DNA of 64,000 bases from Nocardioides piscis (GCF_011300215.1 NZ_CP049866.1:62001-126000), one strand, 5' to 3'; counted from the first letter of the stretch, positions 1 through 8,939 are shown. Made by a program: numbers and translations. The notes: generated by a model from the sequence alone, not told the origin.

Positions 1-1
1 C

Positions 2-712
2 ACCGGCCTGGTCGGGCGCCTGGTGGTCGAGGGTGTGCGCCGCTCGGGCGCCGAGGCGGTCGTCATCGCCCGCTCGGCGGGGGTCGACCTCTCCATCGGC
101 AAGGGTCTCGACCGGGCCCTCGAGGGCGCTGACGCGGTGATCGACGTGACCAACATCGTCACGCAGAACCGGCGCCGAGCCACCGAGTTCTTCGAGGCAT
201 CGACCCGCAACCTGCTCGATGCTGAGGTCCGCCAGGGCGTCGGACACCACGTGGTGCTGTCCATCGTCGGCATCGACCGCGTGGGCTTCGGCTACTACCG
301 GGCAAAGCTGGCCCAGGAGGACCTCGTCCGTGAGGGCCGCGTCGCGTGGACCATCCTGCGGGCGACGCAGTTCCACGAGTTCGCCGCGCAGATGCTGGGT
401 GGTGGTCCGGTTGCTGCCGTCCCCTCGATGCTGAGCCAGCCGGTCGCCGCCCAGGAGGTCGCCGACGAGGTCGTCCGCCTCGCGACCTCGCCCCCCGCCG
501 GCATGGCCCCGGAGATCGCCGGGCCCAGGGAGGAGCGGGTCCCGGACATGGTCCGGCGCCTCGCAGCAGCACAGGGTCGTCGGCCGCTCGTGCTCACCCT
601 GCCCCTGCCGGGGGCCACCGGCCGGGGCATGCGCCAGGGCGCCCTGCTGCCCACCAGTCCCGGGCCTCGTGGGACGCGGACGTTCGGCGAGTGGCTCGAG
701 GGCGTCCGATGA
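2..712 (+). CDS. NAD(P)-binding epimerase/NmrA-like protein, 5' partial
   Basis: The gene enters from the left edge; 236 residues are visible. The first codons read TGLVGR, the glycine-rich turn of a Rossmann fold, so only a few residues are missing. Later stretches (DAVIDVTNIV, HHVVLSIVGID, WTILRATQFHEF) are typical of atypical short-chain dehydrogenases of the NmrA/epimerase kind, which bind NAD(P) and often act as sensors or reductases. No substrate can be assigned. The stop overlaps the ATG of the sigma factor (ATGA), so the two are co-translated. ECF41 sigma factors are characteristically encoded beside carboxymuconolactone decarboxylase, oxidoreductase or epimerase (COE) genes, so this is the likely target and partner of the next gene. 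Confidence 0.8.
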   Translation, partial: TGLVGRLVVEGVRRSGAEAVVIARSAGVDLSIGKGLDRALEGADAVIDVTNIVTQNRRRATEFFEASTRNLLDAEVRQGVGHHVVLSIVGIDRVGFGYYRAKLAQEDLVREGRVAWTILRATQFHEFAAQMLGGGPVAAVPSMLSQPVAAQEVADEVVRLATSPPAGMAPEIAGPREERVPDMVRRLAAAQGRRPLVLTLPLPGATGRGMRQGALLPTSPGPRGTRTFGEWLEGVR

Positions 713-1638
713 GCGACGAGGAGCCCGACCAGCTCGTCGGGCAGCCGAAGATGGACGACGAGGCGCTGGCCCTCGCCTTCGAGCGGGTGCGACCGCGGCT
801 GGTGCGCGTGGCCTATGCCGTCGTCGGCAGCCACGCCGACGCCGAGGACGTCGTGGCCGCGTGCTGGCTGCGGCTGGTGACGGCGCACGCGCGCGAACCC
901 GTCGTCGACGTCGGCAAGTGGTGCACGGTCGCTGTGGCCCGCGCCTCGATCGACCTGTTGCGCACCGCGCGGAAGCAGCGCGAGGTCTATGTCGGACCGT
1001 GGCTGCCGGAGCCGGTGGTCACCGCGGCCCAGATCGACCTCGCTGACCCCGCCGACCGGGTGACCCTCGACGAGACGGTGAGCTATGCGCTGCTGGTCGT
1101 GCTCGAGACGCTCACGCCCGCCGAGCGGGTGACCTGGGTCCTGCACGAGCTCTTCGGCGTGCCCTTCCCGGAGGTGGCGGACCTGGTCGGTCGCACCCCC
1201 GCGGCCGTCCGCCAGCTCGCGTCCCGGGCCCGCGCCCGCGTGCGTGAGGGCGCGCCGCGCTTCGAGGTCGACCCGGTCGAGCACCACGAGGTGTTCAGCC
1301 GGTTCGTCACCGCCGCTGCCGGCGGAGACCTCGCGGCGCTGGTCGCCACCCTCGACCCGGACGTCGTCGCCACCTCGGACGGCGGCGGTCAGGTCAGCGC
1401 TGCCACCAGACCGGTCAAGGGCGCGGACCGCGTCGCCCGGTTCCTGCTCGGGATCGCAGACCTCAGTGCGCGCCGGGGCAACGAGGAGTCCAGCCTCGTG
1501 GCGGTCAACGGACTCCCGGCCATCGCCGTCCACGCCGGCGAGCGACTCACGACCCTGGTCGTGCCCACCATCGCCGACGGTCGCGTCGTCCGCGTCGACA
1601 TCATCCGAGCGCCGGCGAAGCTGCACTCCCCCCGCTGA
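709..1638 (+). CDS. sigJ: ECF41-type RNA polymerase sigma factor (SigJ-like)
   Basis: A 309-residue ECF sigma factor. Region 2 lies at about residues 20-90 (YAVVGSHADAEDVV), and region 4 at about 125-185 with the helix-turn-helix FPEVADLVGRTPAAVRQ. A SnoaL-like C-terminal domain follows at about 195-305. The linker motif WLPEP and the C-terminal DGGG motif are hallmarks of ECF41, in which the fused SnoaL-like domain replaces a separate anti-sigma factor and modulates activity. The ATG overlaps the stop of the epimerase-like gene, which decides the start over longer in-frame options. Its 3' end overlaps the convergent nucleosidase-like gene by 38 bases. Family is certain; the signal sensed is unknown. 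Confidence 0.92.
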   Translation: MSDEEPDQLVGQPKMDDEALALAFERVRPRLVRVAYAVVGSHADAEDVVAACWLRLVTAHAREPVVDVGKWCTVAVARASIDLLRTARKQREVYVGPWLPEPVVTAAQIDLADPADRVTLDETVSYALLVVLETLTPAERVTWVLHELFGVPFPEVADLVGRTPAAVRQLASRARARVREGAPRFEVDPVEHHEVFSRFVTAAAGGDLAALVATLDPDVVATSDGGGQVSAATRPVKGADRVARFLLGIADLSARRGNEESSLVAVNGLPAIAVHAGERLTTLVVPTIADGRVVRVDIIRAPAKLHSPR

Positions 1639-2695
1639 GGCGCGCCGCGACCAGCTCGCGGATGTGGCCGGTCAGCCTGCGCCGGCGAGCGACGACGTCC
1701 GCACCCCGCTCGTTGGAGAGGTCCTGGTCGAAGGGCAGCGCAAGGTTGTTGGAGATGACGTGGAGATAGCCGAACTCGATGTCCGCGTCGGCAGCGGCCC
1801 GGCCCATCCAGCCGATCTCGGGATCGACGAACGAGGCCTCGCGTGGTTGATCGGCCAGCCAGTCGACATCCTCGAGGAGGATCGACGGCGAGGAGACGTG
1901 CAACCCTTCGATGACGCCGTCGACGTCGCCCAGGGTGCCGCCGAAGAAGTCCCTCCACTCGACGAGCTCGGCTCCCAGGAGGCTCCGACTGCCCGTGGCG
2001 AGGGTGGTGTTCGGCTCGACCGCCGGATCGAGGCCGCCGACCTTGCCGACGTAGACGACCCTGGTGGCCCCCAGCTCGGCGAGCCGCTGCACCACCCGCC
2101 CCGCGACGTCGCCCCAGATCGAGTGGGCGAAGCCGAGATAGGTGACCGGCACGCCGCCCAGGCGGTCCTGCTTGGACGCGAAGCCCGGACCGCTGACCCA
2201 GCCCGCGCGGTCGGTGAAGGCGTCGAGGCCCCAGCCGACCACGACGAGCTCGGTGACCGACAGGTCGAGGCGGAGCTGCTCCAGCGCGCGCCGCATCGTG
2301 GCCTCGCCGGGCAGGTGGACCCGGACCTCGGTGTCGCGCGTGCCGGTCATCTCGAGGTAGGTCGCGACGACCAGGCCGTAGTGGTGGACGTAGTCCCGGC
2401 CCGGGAAGCACCTGAGCTCCAGCGAGTCGCCGCTGTGCGCTGCGGTGGGCCGTTCGTGGTTGAACTGCTTGTCGTCCTTCTCCAGCTCGGAGACGGCGCA
2501 GCTCCGGTCATAGGCTCCGACCACGTCGATCCGTCGCCACCGGCGGCGCTGGATCGCGTGGTGGACCTTGATCTCCAGATATCGCAGCAGGCGATCCGCA
2601 GGCATCGTGTGGCGGCTCGCGTCCACCGAGGCGACCCGCACACCCCCGAGGCGAGCAGTGCTCCTGGCATGGTCGTCCGAACGCGTCAGCGTCAT
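1601..2695 (-). CDS. Putative nucleoside phosphorylase/nucleosidase-like protein
   Basis: A 364-residue protein of uncertain function. The C-terminal two thirds resemble the purine/uridine phosphorylase and MTA/SAH nucleosidase fold: a strand-turn VVYVGKVGGLD, then TTLATGSRSLL, and late on DPEIGWMGRAAADADI followed by YLHVISNN, which matches the purine-binding glutamate and final strand of that family. The key residues are only loosely conserved, so a catalytic role is not assured. The ATG at 2695 follows an AGGAA site; the longer frame upstream lacks a good ribosome site. The N-terminal 120 residues match nothing I recognise. It is convergent with the sigma factor. Confidence 0.5.
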   Translation of the reverse strand: MTLTRSDDHARSTARLGGVRVASVDASRHTMPADRLLRYLEIKVHHAIQRRRWRRIDVVGAYDRSCAVSELEKDDKQFNHERPTAAHSGDSLELRCFPGRDYVHHYGLVVATYLEMTGTRDTEVRVHLPGEATMRRALEQLRLDLSVTELVVVGWGLDAFTDRAGWVSGPGFASKQDRLGGVPVTYLGFAHSIWGDVAGRVVQRLAELGATRVVYVGKVGGLDPAVEPNTTLATGSRSLLGAELVEWRDFFGGTLGDVDGVIEGLHVSSPSILLEDVDWLADQPREASFVDPEIGWMGRAAADADIEFGYLHVISNNLALPFDQDLSNERGADVVARRRRLTGHIRELVAARLSGGSAASPALG

Positions 2696-2852
2696 GTGTG
2701 GTTCCTGTCCCGAGACGGTGCTACCGACTGCACCGTAGCGGCGTGAAGGTCTCAGGGCCACGACCCGGACGCCAGGGCCGCGCCACGCCGTACGCCGATG
2801 GCAGCACGCCGCCGCGAGAGGCGCTCGGCCGGTTTGTCGGCCCCTCCGTCGG

Positions 2853-3431
2853 CTAGTTGGTGCGGGGGGCTCGCTCCGGCGCGCGAGCCGGCCACCGCCG
2901 CACCACGGCCTCCCCCAGCACGACGAGGGCGAGCAGGGCGAACGGGAGCCCCAGGCCCCAGACCAGCCACGAGGAGGTCACTGCGTCGGCCACGGAACCG
3001 AGGACCGGCAGGTCGAGGACGACCTGCTGCTGGATGGGGTCGTCGAACCGCACGGTCCACGGGTCGACGACGCCATCGACGTCGCGGGCGGTCGTGAACG
3101 CATCGTGCTCGATGGCCGAGACACGGCGGGTGACCACCTCGTCCACACCCGAGCCGTCCGGGGGCAGGTAGGAGATCACGTCGCCGACCACGAGGTCAGC
3201 GACGGGGACGGGCTTGGTGAAGATCATCGAGCCGGCGGAGATGGATCCGGACATCGCGTCGTCACGCACGACGTGACCGGACAGGCCCAGGGCGGACGGC
3301 AGGACCACGAGCGCCGCCAGGGCCAGTCCGAGCAGGACGCACACGGTCGCGAGCACCTGTCGCAGCCGCGGTCGCCGACGCCGCGGCTGCGGGATCAGCT
3401 CGACATAGGGTTCGTGGGGGGCGATCATCAT
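2853..3431 (-). CDS. SipW-like signal peptidase I homologue, catalytic residues replaced
   Basis: A 192-residue membrane protein with the layout of the SipW/ER-type signal peptidases (S26B): a basic N-terminus, one membrane helix at about residues 26-50, an S26 domain, and a second helix near 155-180. The motif that normally reads S-M-x-P-x-I-x-x-G-D/S appears here as DDAMSGSISAGS, placing Ala59 at the nucleophilic serine. The box that normally reads HRV with the general-base histidine reads TRRV (Arg102), and the GDAN box is RDVD. Both catalytic residues therefore look lost. The ATGATG at 3431 lies about 8 bases after GGGAG. It sits downstream of a two-component pair on the same strand. Family clear; role unknown and probably non-proteolytic. 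Confidence 0.75.
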   Translation of the reverse strand: MMIAPHEPYVELIPQPRRRRPRLRQVLATVCVLLGLALAALVVLPSALGLSGHVVRDDAMSGSISAGSMIFTKPVPVADLVVGDVISYLPPDGSGVDEVVTRRVSAIEHDAFTTARDVDGVVDPWTVRFDDPIQQQVVLDLPVLGSVADAVTSSWLVWGLGLPFALLALVVLGEAVVRRWPARAPERAPRTN

Positions 3432-3542
3432 CCGCTTTTCTCCCCCGACGAGATCCGGAATCGGACGATTCAACCATATGGAATCCGCCGCCACGGCCAG
3501 TGCACACGCCCGCCACGCAGGGGTAAAGGCTCGGACAGGCCG

Positions 3543-4745
3543 TCAGCGCCGGGGCAGCAGGATCTCGAGACCACCGTCGGTCGCGTCACCGACGCAGCGC
3601 CCGCCCAGGGCCTCGATGATCGATCGGGCCAGGGCGATGTCGGTGTCCGGCGGGGCGCCCTCGCGTCGCCCGTCACACACCACGGAGATCCTCAGGTAGT
3701 CGTCCTGGCCACCGAAGCGCAGGCTGACCGCGCCGGTCCCGTGCGCGCTCACGTCGCTGAGCACGCTGTCGAGGAGCTGTTCGACGGGTCCCGGCGTCAG
3801 GAAGCACTCAGGCCCCTCGTCGACCAGTGCCCTGACCTCCCGCGACTCCGGCAGCCGATCGCGCCACCGCTGGGCGACCTGCGCACTGAACGTGAGCAGC
3901 GGCACCTCGGCCCCGGCGACCAGGGCACGGCCCCGGGCGAAGCTGAGCAGCTCGGCCACGGTGGCGTCGAGTCGCTCCACGTCGCGCAGGCACCTCGTCG
4001 CCGTGTGCCGGACGTCATCCCCGAGGTCGTCGCGGCTCAGCATGTCGTCGAGCTCGAGCCGGATCCCGGTCAACGGCGTGCGAAGCACGTGGGACGCGTG
4101 GTGGAAGAACTCGCGGTCGCGGTGGAGCGAGTCCTGGAGCCTGGTCGCGCTGGCCTTGAGGGAGGTGGACATCGAGGAGATCTCGGGGATCGTCGAGTTG
4201 GGTGGATCGATGTCGAAGCGCCCCCGGCCCAGGTCGCAGGCGGCGGCGGCCAGCTGTCCGAACGGGCGGGCCAGCCAGCCGGCGATGAAGAGGCCGACGA
4301 CGCCTGACAGGAGCACCACCAGGACCAGCAGGGCGAACAACGAGGTCTGCTGACGCCGGGTCTGGTCGACGACGACGTGCGCCTCCTCGACCAGGCTGAC
4401 GGTCGTCCCACCGACTGTCTCCCGGACGAACAGCAGGTCGTCGGCGGTCCCGACGTTGCGGCGGTCGAACTCGGAGCCGGCGATGGTGATCGTCGAGGCG
4501 TCGGGCCACTGCACGCTCGCCTCGGTGTAGTCGGGCACGAAGGGCGCGAGCTCGTCGACCTGCACGGTCTTCGCGTCGACCGCCAGGATCTCGGCGACCC
4601 CGCCGATCACCCTGGCGTGGCGGGTGAGGTCCTCGAGCTCGTCGGCGCGGTTGTCATCACTGAGAACGCCGGCGCGCACCGTCCCGGTGACGCCGGCGAC
4701 CACGAGAGCGATGAACATGAAGGCGAGGGTGAACCTCAGCCGCAT
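3543..4745 (-). CDS. Sensor histidine kinase with degenerate ATP-binding boxes
   Basis: A 400-residue sensor: N-terminal helix (residues 5-25), extracytoplasmic region (about 26-135), second helix (136-157), HAMP linker (158-210), then a dimerisation domain with the H-box SHVLRTP (His219). The kinase half is poor: where an N-box asparagine is expected the sequence reads LLDSVLSDVSAHG. A G1-like DG survives in VVCDGRREG, and the glycines of the G2 lid are missing before ALARSIIEALGG. Phosphorylation may be weak, or this may act mainly as a phosphatase. It starts one base after the stop of the response regulator, so the two form an operon. Confidence 0.88.
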   Translation of the reverse strand: MRLRFTLAFMFIALVVAGVTGTVRAGVLSDDNRADELEDLTRHARVIGGVAEILAVDAKTVQVDELAPFVPDYTEASVQWPDASTITIAGSEFDRRNVGTADDLLFVRETVGGTTVSLVEEAHVVVDQTRRQQTSLFALLVLVVLLSGVVGLFIAGWLARPFGQLAAAACDLGRGRFDIDPPNSTIPEISSMSTSLKASATRLQDSLHRDREFFHHASHVLRTPLTGIRLELDDMLSRDDLGDDVRHTATRCLRDVERLDATVAELLSFARGRALVAGAEVPLLTFSAQVAQRWRDRLPESREVRALVDEGPECFLTPGPVEQLLDSVLSDVSAHGTGAVSLRFGGQDDYLRISVVCDGRREGAPPDTDIALARSIIEALGGRCVGDATDGGLEILLPRR

Positions 4746-4746
4746 G

Positions 4747-5442
4747 TCACTCGCCGATCTCGAGCCGGAAACCCACGCCGCGTACGGCCTGGATCCGCTC
4801 TGTTACCCCCGCTTGTTCGAGCTTGCTCCGCAACCGTCCGATGGTGACGTCGAGAGTCTTGGTCGATCCGAACCAGTGCTCGTCCCACACCTCGCGCATC
4901 AGCTGTTCTCGCGCGACGACCTTCTCCCGGTTGGCCGCCAGGAGAGCCAGGACGTCGAACTCCTTGGCAGTGAGGGCCAGCTCGACCTCACGATGCATGA
5001 CCCGGCGCGCTGCCGTGTCGATCCGCAGGCCGTTGGCCGCGGCAGCCGAGTCGGACGACAGAGCCGCCTCACGCGCCGCTTGGGTGCGCCGCAGCAGGGC
5101 GCGGACGCGCGCCTGCAGCTCGGCCAGGCCGAACGGCTTGGGGAGGTAGTCGTCGGCTCCGTTGTCGAGGCCCACCACGCGATCCAGCTCGCCGGCGCGT
5201 GCGGTGACCACGAGGATGCCGCCGTCGAAGCCGTTCGAGCGAGCCGAACGGCAGACCTCGAGCCCGTCCATGTCAGGAAGGCCGAGGTCGAGGATCATCA
5301 GGTCGACGGGGTTGGCGTTGAGGAACGACAGGGCCTCGCCACCCGACACGATCCAGGACACGTCGTAGCCGTCGCGCTCCAGCGTGCGGACAAGCGGGAA
5401 CGCGATGTCTTCCTCGTCCTCGACGAGCAGCACCTGCGCCAT
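4747..5442 (-). CDS. OmpR/PhoB-family response regulator
   Basis: A 231-residue response regulator. The receiver domain (1-120) shows the acidic pocket VEDEED, the phospho-acceptor Asp52 in MILDLGLPDMDG, the conserved Thr in VVTAR, and the KPF lysine. The winged-helix DNA-binding domain (about 140-228) carries LTAKEFDVLALLA and TLDVTIGRLRSKLE, and ends in VRGVGFRLE. It lies one base upstream of the histidine kinase. As the kinase ATP-binding site looks degenerate, the regulator may also depend on other phosphodonors. Target genes are unknown; the adjacent SipW-like gene is the nearest candidate. Confidence 0.93.
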   Translation of the reverse strand: MAQVLLVEDEEDIAFPLVRTLERDGYDVSWIVSGGEALSFLNANPVDLMILDLGLPDMDGLEVCRSARSNGFDGGILVVTARAGELDRVVGLDNGADDYLPKPFGLAELQARVRALLRRTQAAREAALSSDSAAAANGLRIDTAARRVMHREVELALTAKEFDVLALLAANREKVVAREQLMREVWDEHWFGSTKTLDVTIGRLRSKLEQAGVTERIQAVRGVGFRLEIGE

Positions 5443-5479
5443 GGGTCAGAGCATAGGGGTCATGTCCCACGAACACCGG

Positions 5480-6394
5480 CTATCCCAAGAAGAGGTCTCC
5501 CATGTCGCGGACACGATCGATGACTTCCTCGAAGCGGAACTGCTCCAGCCCGAGCGGATCCTCGGCCCCCCGCTCCACCTCGTCCCACGTCACGGGGGTG
5601 GCCACCGTGGGCCGCTCGCGCCCCCGCAGGGAGTAGGGGGAGATGGTCGTCTTGGAGCCCGAGTTCTGCGACCAGTCCAAGAAGACCTTGCCGGGCCGTT
5701 TGGCCTTGGTCATCGTGGCGGTCACCAGTGCGGGGTCTGCCTTCTGCAGGCCCTCGGCGATCTCCTTGGCCAGCGCCGTCGTGCCGTCGCTGTCGAGCCG
5801 CGGCCGACCGGAGGCCGGCAGCACGGCATACAGGTGGAGGCCCTTGCTTCCGCTGGTGACAGGACTGCAGGTGAGGCCACGCTCCGCGAGCGCGTCGCGG
5901 ACCCGCAGCGCCACCTGGCAGCACTCGTGGAGGCCGGCGGGCTCACCCGGGTCGAGGTCGATCACCAGCCGGTCCGGCTTGCGCGGCCGGCCCGCCTTGG
6001 TCACCCGCCACTGGTGCACGTGCAGCTCGAGCGCCGAGAGGTTGACCAGCCAGGTCAGCGTGGCGAGGTCGTCGCAGATCGGGAACCGGATCGTGTCGCT
6101 GTCGCTCGCCGACCGGGTCCCCGTCGTCGGCACGGTCGCGGTCCGCACCCACGACGGCGTGCCGCTGGGCGCGTTCTTCTCGAAGAAGCTGCTGCCCTGC
6201 ACGCCGTGGGGCCAGCGGATCCGGGTGACCGCCCGGTCCCGCAGTTGCGGGAGGAGCACGCCGGCCACCGATGCGTAGTAGTTGAGGACCTCGCCCTTGG
6301 TGGTGCCGGTGCGGGGATAGAGCACCTTGTCCAGGCTGGTGATCCGCAGGGTGCGTCCCTCCACGTCGACGTGGACCTCGCTGGTCGGTGTCAC
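5480..6394 (-). CDS. ligD: LigD-type NHEJ polymerase/primase domain protein
   Basis: A 304-residue stand-alone polymerase domain of the LigD family (archaeo-eukaryotic primase superfamily), which fills gaps and adds nucleotides at double-strand breaks in bacterial non-homologous end joining. Typical elements are LYPRTGTTKGEVLNYY, IRWPHGVQG, WLVNLSALELHVHQW, the metal-binding DLDPGEP and GSKGLHLY. The GTG start at 6394 overlaps the ligase stop (GTGA) and follows a GGAGGACCTGCT ribosome site, which decides the start over a longer frame running back into the ligase. Ligase and polymerase are coupled as two genes rather than fused. No nuclease (PE) domain is seen in the window. Confidence 0.92.
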   Translation of the reverse strand: MTPTSEVHVDVEGRTLRITSLDKVLYPRTGTTKGEVLNYYASVAGVLLPQLRDRAVTRIRWPHGVQGSSFFEKNAPSGTPSWVRTATVPTTGTRSASDSDTIRFPICDDLATLTWLVNLSALELHVHQWRVTKAGRPRKPDRLVIDLDPGEPAGLHECCQVALRVRDALAERGLTCSPVTSGSKGLHLYAVLPASGRPRLDSDGTTALAKEIAEGLQKADPALVTATMTKAKRPGKVFLDWSQNSGSKTTISPYSLRGRERPTVATPVTWDEVERGAEDPLGLEQFRFEEVIDRVRDMGDLFLG

Positions 6395-7320
6395 AGCAGG
6401 TCCTCCGGCCCGATGTCGGAGCGCACTCCCCGGAAGGAGGGTTGGCGAAGACGTGAGACCGGGGCACGGCTGTGGGCGTCGACGTCGACGACGACCGACG
6501 GCTGGACCCAGTGGGTGCCGACGGCGTCCACCCGCGGCACCTCGTCGGCGAACGGCGACTCGGCGATCGTCAGCGGTGCCACCAGCTCGGACAGCAGGCG
6601 GCTCGCCGCCGCTCCGATGCCACTGCCGACACGACCGCGGTAGAGCAGCCCGCCGGGACCGGGCTCCCCCACCAGCACCGACGCCAGCCGGTCGCTCGTC
6701 CCCTCCTGCGGTCGCCAGCCGCCCACGACGAACGAGTGGCGGTGGCGGTGCGCGAGCTTGATCCAGTGCGGGCTGCGCGTGTCGAAGGTGTAGCGGGAGG
6801 TGCGCTTCTTGCTGACGATGCCCTCCAGGCCCTGCTGGAGAGTGGCTTCGAAGAGCATCTGTCCGTCGTCGTACGCCGACGGCACCTGCCACGACGCGTC
6901 GAGCTCCAGCTCCTGCAACCGTTCCCGACGCTCGTCGAGCGGCAGGCCCGTGAGGTCGTCGCCGTCGAGGCGCAGCAGGTCGAAGACCATGAACGTCGCC
7001 GGCACACGATCGGCCAGCCGGGCCGCCGTGACGGCCGAGCGCACGTGCATCCGTTCCTGGAGCACGCCGAAGTCAGGCAGCCCGGCGTCGTTGAGACCGA
7101 TGATCTCGCCGTCGACCAGCACGTCGCGATCGGCGAGCGGGCTGGTCACGACGTCCGGCCACGCCACCGACGCGTCGTTGCCGTTGCGGGTCAGCAGCCG
7201 GGCCCGACCGGAACCGGCACGGACATCGGCCAGGATGCGCACGCCGTCCCACTTGACCTCGTGGGTCCAGGCGTCACCCGACGGGACGTGCGTGCCCTTG
7301 GAGGCCAGCATCGGACGCAT
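6391..7320 (-). CDS. ATP-dependent DNA ligase (NHEJ)
   Basis: A 309-residue ATP-dependent ligase with the adenylation motif EVKWDG (Lys23 takes AMP), then DGEIIGL, FMVFDLLRLDGDDL, GLEGIVSKK and an OB-fold end (HSFVVGGWRPQEG). It seals breaks after Ku and the polymerase have prepared the ends. Its length matches the ligase module of LigD or a LigC-type enzyme. The start at 7320 is the only ATG consistent with the family N-terminus (MRPMLA). The stop overlaps the polymerase gene by 4 bases. Ku is encoded about 1.7 kb away on the other strand, with an acyl-CoA synthetase between them. Confidence 0.92.
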   Translation of the reverse strand: MRPMLASKGTHVPSGDAWTHEVKWDGVRILADVRAGSGRARLLTRNGNDASVAWPDVVTSPLADRDVLVDGEIIGLNDAGLPDFGVLQERMHVRSAVTAARLADRVPATFMVFDLLRLDGDDLTGLPLDERRERLQELELDASWQVPSAYDDGQMLFEATLQQGLEGIVSKKRTSRYTFDTRSPHWIKLAHRHRHSFVVGGWRPQEGTSDRLASVLVGEPGPGGLLYRGRVGSGIGAAASRLLSELVAPLTIAESPFADEVPRVDAVGTHWVQPSVVVDVDAHSRAPVSRLRQPSFRGVRSDIGPEDLL

Positions 7321-7358
7321 GGCGCAAGTGTGGCGCAAGTGTCGCACCAGCGGAGCGC

Positions 7359-8924
7359 TCAGCGCCCGGTGAGCTCGATCGCCCGCCTGGTGGCGGCCGG
7401 GTAGTCGACCTTGCTGACGGGGGTGCGCGGCACCTCGTCGACGATGAAGACCTGTTTGGGGCACTTGTAGTTGGCGATCAGCGAGTGGCAGTGCTCCCGC
7501 ACCTGCTCCTCGGTCAGGCTGGACCCGGCACGCGGGTGGACGAGCGCGGTGACCTGCTGGCCCCAGCGCTCGCTCGGGGTGCCGACGACCACGGCGTCGA
7601 AGACGTCGGGGTGGCGCTTGAGCACGGCCTCGACCTCTTCGGGGTGGACCTTCTCGCCGCCGGTGTTGATGCACACCGAGCCGCGGCCGAGCAGCGTGAT
7701 GCTTCCGTCCTCCTCGCGCTGGGCGAAGTCGCCGGGCATCACCCAGCGCCGACCGTCGACCTCGGGGAAGGTCGCGGCGGTCTTCTTCTCGTCCTTGTAG
7801 TAGCCCAGCGGGATCGCTCCCGTCTTGGCGAACATGCCGCGCTCTCCGACCGCTGCGGGCTTCATGTCTGCGTCGAGGACCTCCATCTCGTCGCTCATCG
7901 AGAAGCGCACCTCGCCACCCTCGCCGGTGTCCATGTGGCTGCCGGAGGCGCCTGCCTCGGAGGAGCCGAAGGTGTCGAGGATGAACTTGCCCGGGAAGGC
8001 CTCGCGGAGCTCGTCGCGGACGGCCTTGGACAGGGGCGCGGCCCCGTTGGAGAGCGCCATCAGACCCGAGAGGTCCCAGCGATCAGGCTCCGCCAGCACG
8101 GCCTCGGCGATCGGACGGGCCATCGCGTCGCCCAGCATCGCCAGCGAGACGACTCCCGCCTTGGCGGCGAGGTCGAGCACCTTGGCCGCGTCGAAGCTGT
8201 GCTCGGTGTAGAAGGCGACCGTCTGGCCGGAGACGTGAGCGTTGCCCAGGATCCACTGGCTGCCGCCGTGCATCATCGGGCCGGCGGCCATGATCACCAT
8301 CGGGTTCTCGTTGGCCGCAGCCTCCTCGCCCAGCTTCTCCACCGACTCGATGGGAGCGCCGTAGCGCGCAGCGTTGAGCGCCGAGCGCACGATGTCGGCC
8401 TGGCGCCACATCACGCCCTTGGGGTTCCCGGTGGTGCCACCGGTGTAGACGATGTAGAGGTCGTCCTCGGCGCGGCCCTCGACCCGGCGCTCGGTCGAGG
8501 CAGCGGCCAGCGCGGCGTCGTATCCCTCATCGAGCACGATCACGTGGCGCAGCCGGTCGGTGCGTACGGCCTCCAGCGCCTCGGCATAGGCAGGTGCGAC
8601 GACCGCGACCACGGCATCGGAGTTGTCGTAGAGGTAGGCCAGCTCCTCGCGCAGGTACTTGTAGTTGATGTTGATCGGCACTGCCCGCGCCTTGAAGCAG
8701 CCATAGAAGGCGTCGACCCACTCGATCCGGTTGTCGCTGTGCACCGCGACGTGGTCGCCTGGCTGCACACCGAGGCTGATCAGGTGGTTGGCGAACCGGG
8801 TGGACCGCTCGTCGAGCTCTGCATAGGTGTAGGCGTGGTCCATCGTCACGACCGCGTTGCGGTCGGGGACGGAGTCGGCCATGACCTCGAGGACGTCTGC
8901 AAGGTTGAGGGGGCGCTGGCTCAT
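7359..8924 (-). CDS. FadD19-like acyl-CoA synthetase (AMP-forming)
   Basis: A 521-residue adenylate-forming enzyme. The P-loop YTGGTTGNPKG is at about 160-170, the adenylate motif FGSSEAG near 330, GDFAQREEDG near 390, and the catalytic lysine in TPVSKVDY near the C-terminus. Blocks such as GDAMARP and PLGYYKDEKKTAATF resemble mycobacterial FadD17/FadD19, which activate steroid side chains or fatty acids as CoA thioesters; the exact substrate is inference. A KstR-like palindrome lies 16 bases upstream of the ATG, which supports a role in lipid or sterol catabolism rather than in the neighbouring NHEJ genes. Confidence 0.88.
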   Translation of the reverse strand: MSQRPLNLADVLEVMADSVPDRNAVVTMDHAYTYAELDERSTRFANHLISLGVQPGDHVAVHSDNRIEWVDAFYGCFKARAVPININYKYLREELAYLYDNSDAVVAVVAPAYAEALEAVRTDRLRHVIVLDEGYDAALAAASTERRVEGRAEDDLYIVYTGGTTGNPKGVMWRQADIVRSALNAARYGAPIESVEKLGEEAAANENPMVIMAAGPMMHGGSQWILGNAHVSGQTVAFYTEHSFDAAKVLDLAAKAGVVSLAMLGDAMARPIAEAVLAEPDRWDLSGLMALSNGAAPLSKAVRDELREAFPGKFILDTFGSSEAGASGSHMDTGEGGEVRFSMSDEMEVLDADMKPAAVGERGMFAKTGAIPLGYYKDEKKTAATFPEVDGRRWVMPGDFAQREEDGSITLLGRGSVCINTGGEKVHPEEVEAVLKRHPDVFDAVVVGTPSERWGQQVTALVHPRAGSSLTEEQVREHCHSLIANYKCPKQVFIVDEVPRTPVSKVDYPAATRRAIELTGR

Positions 8925-8939
8925 GGATCGGGAGGGTAC

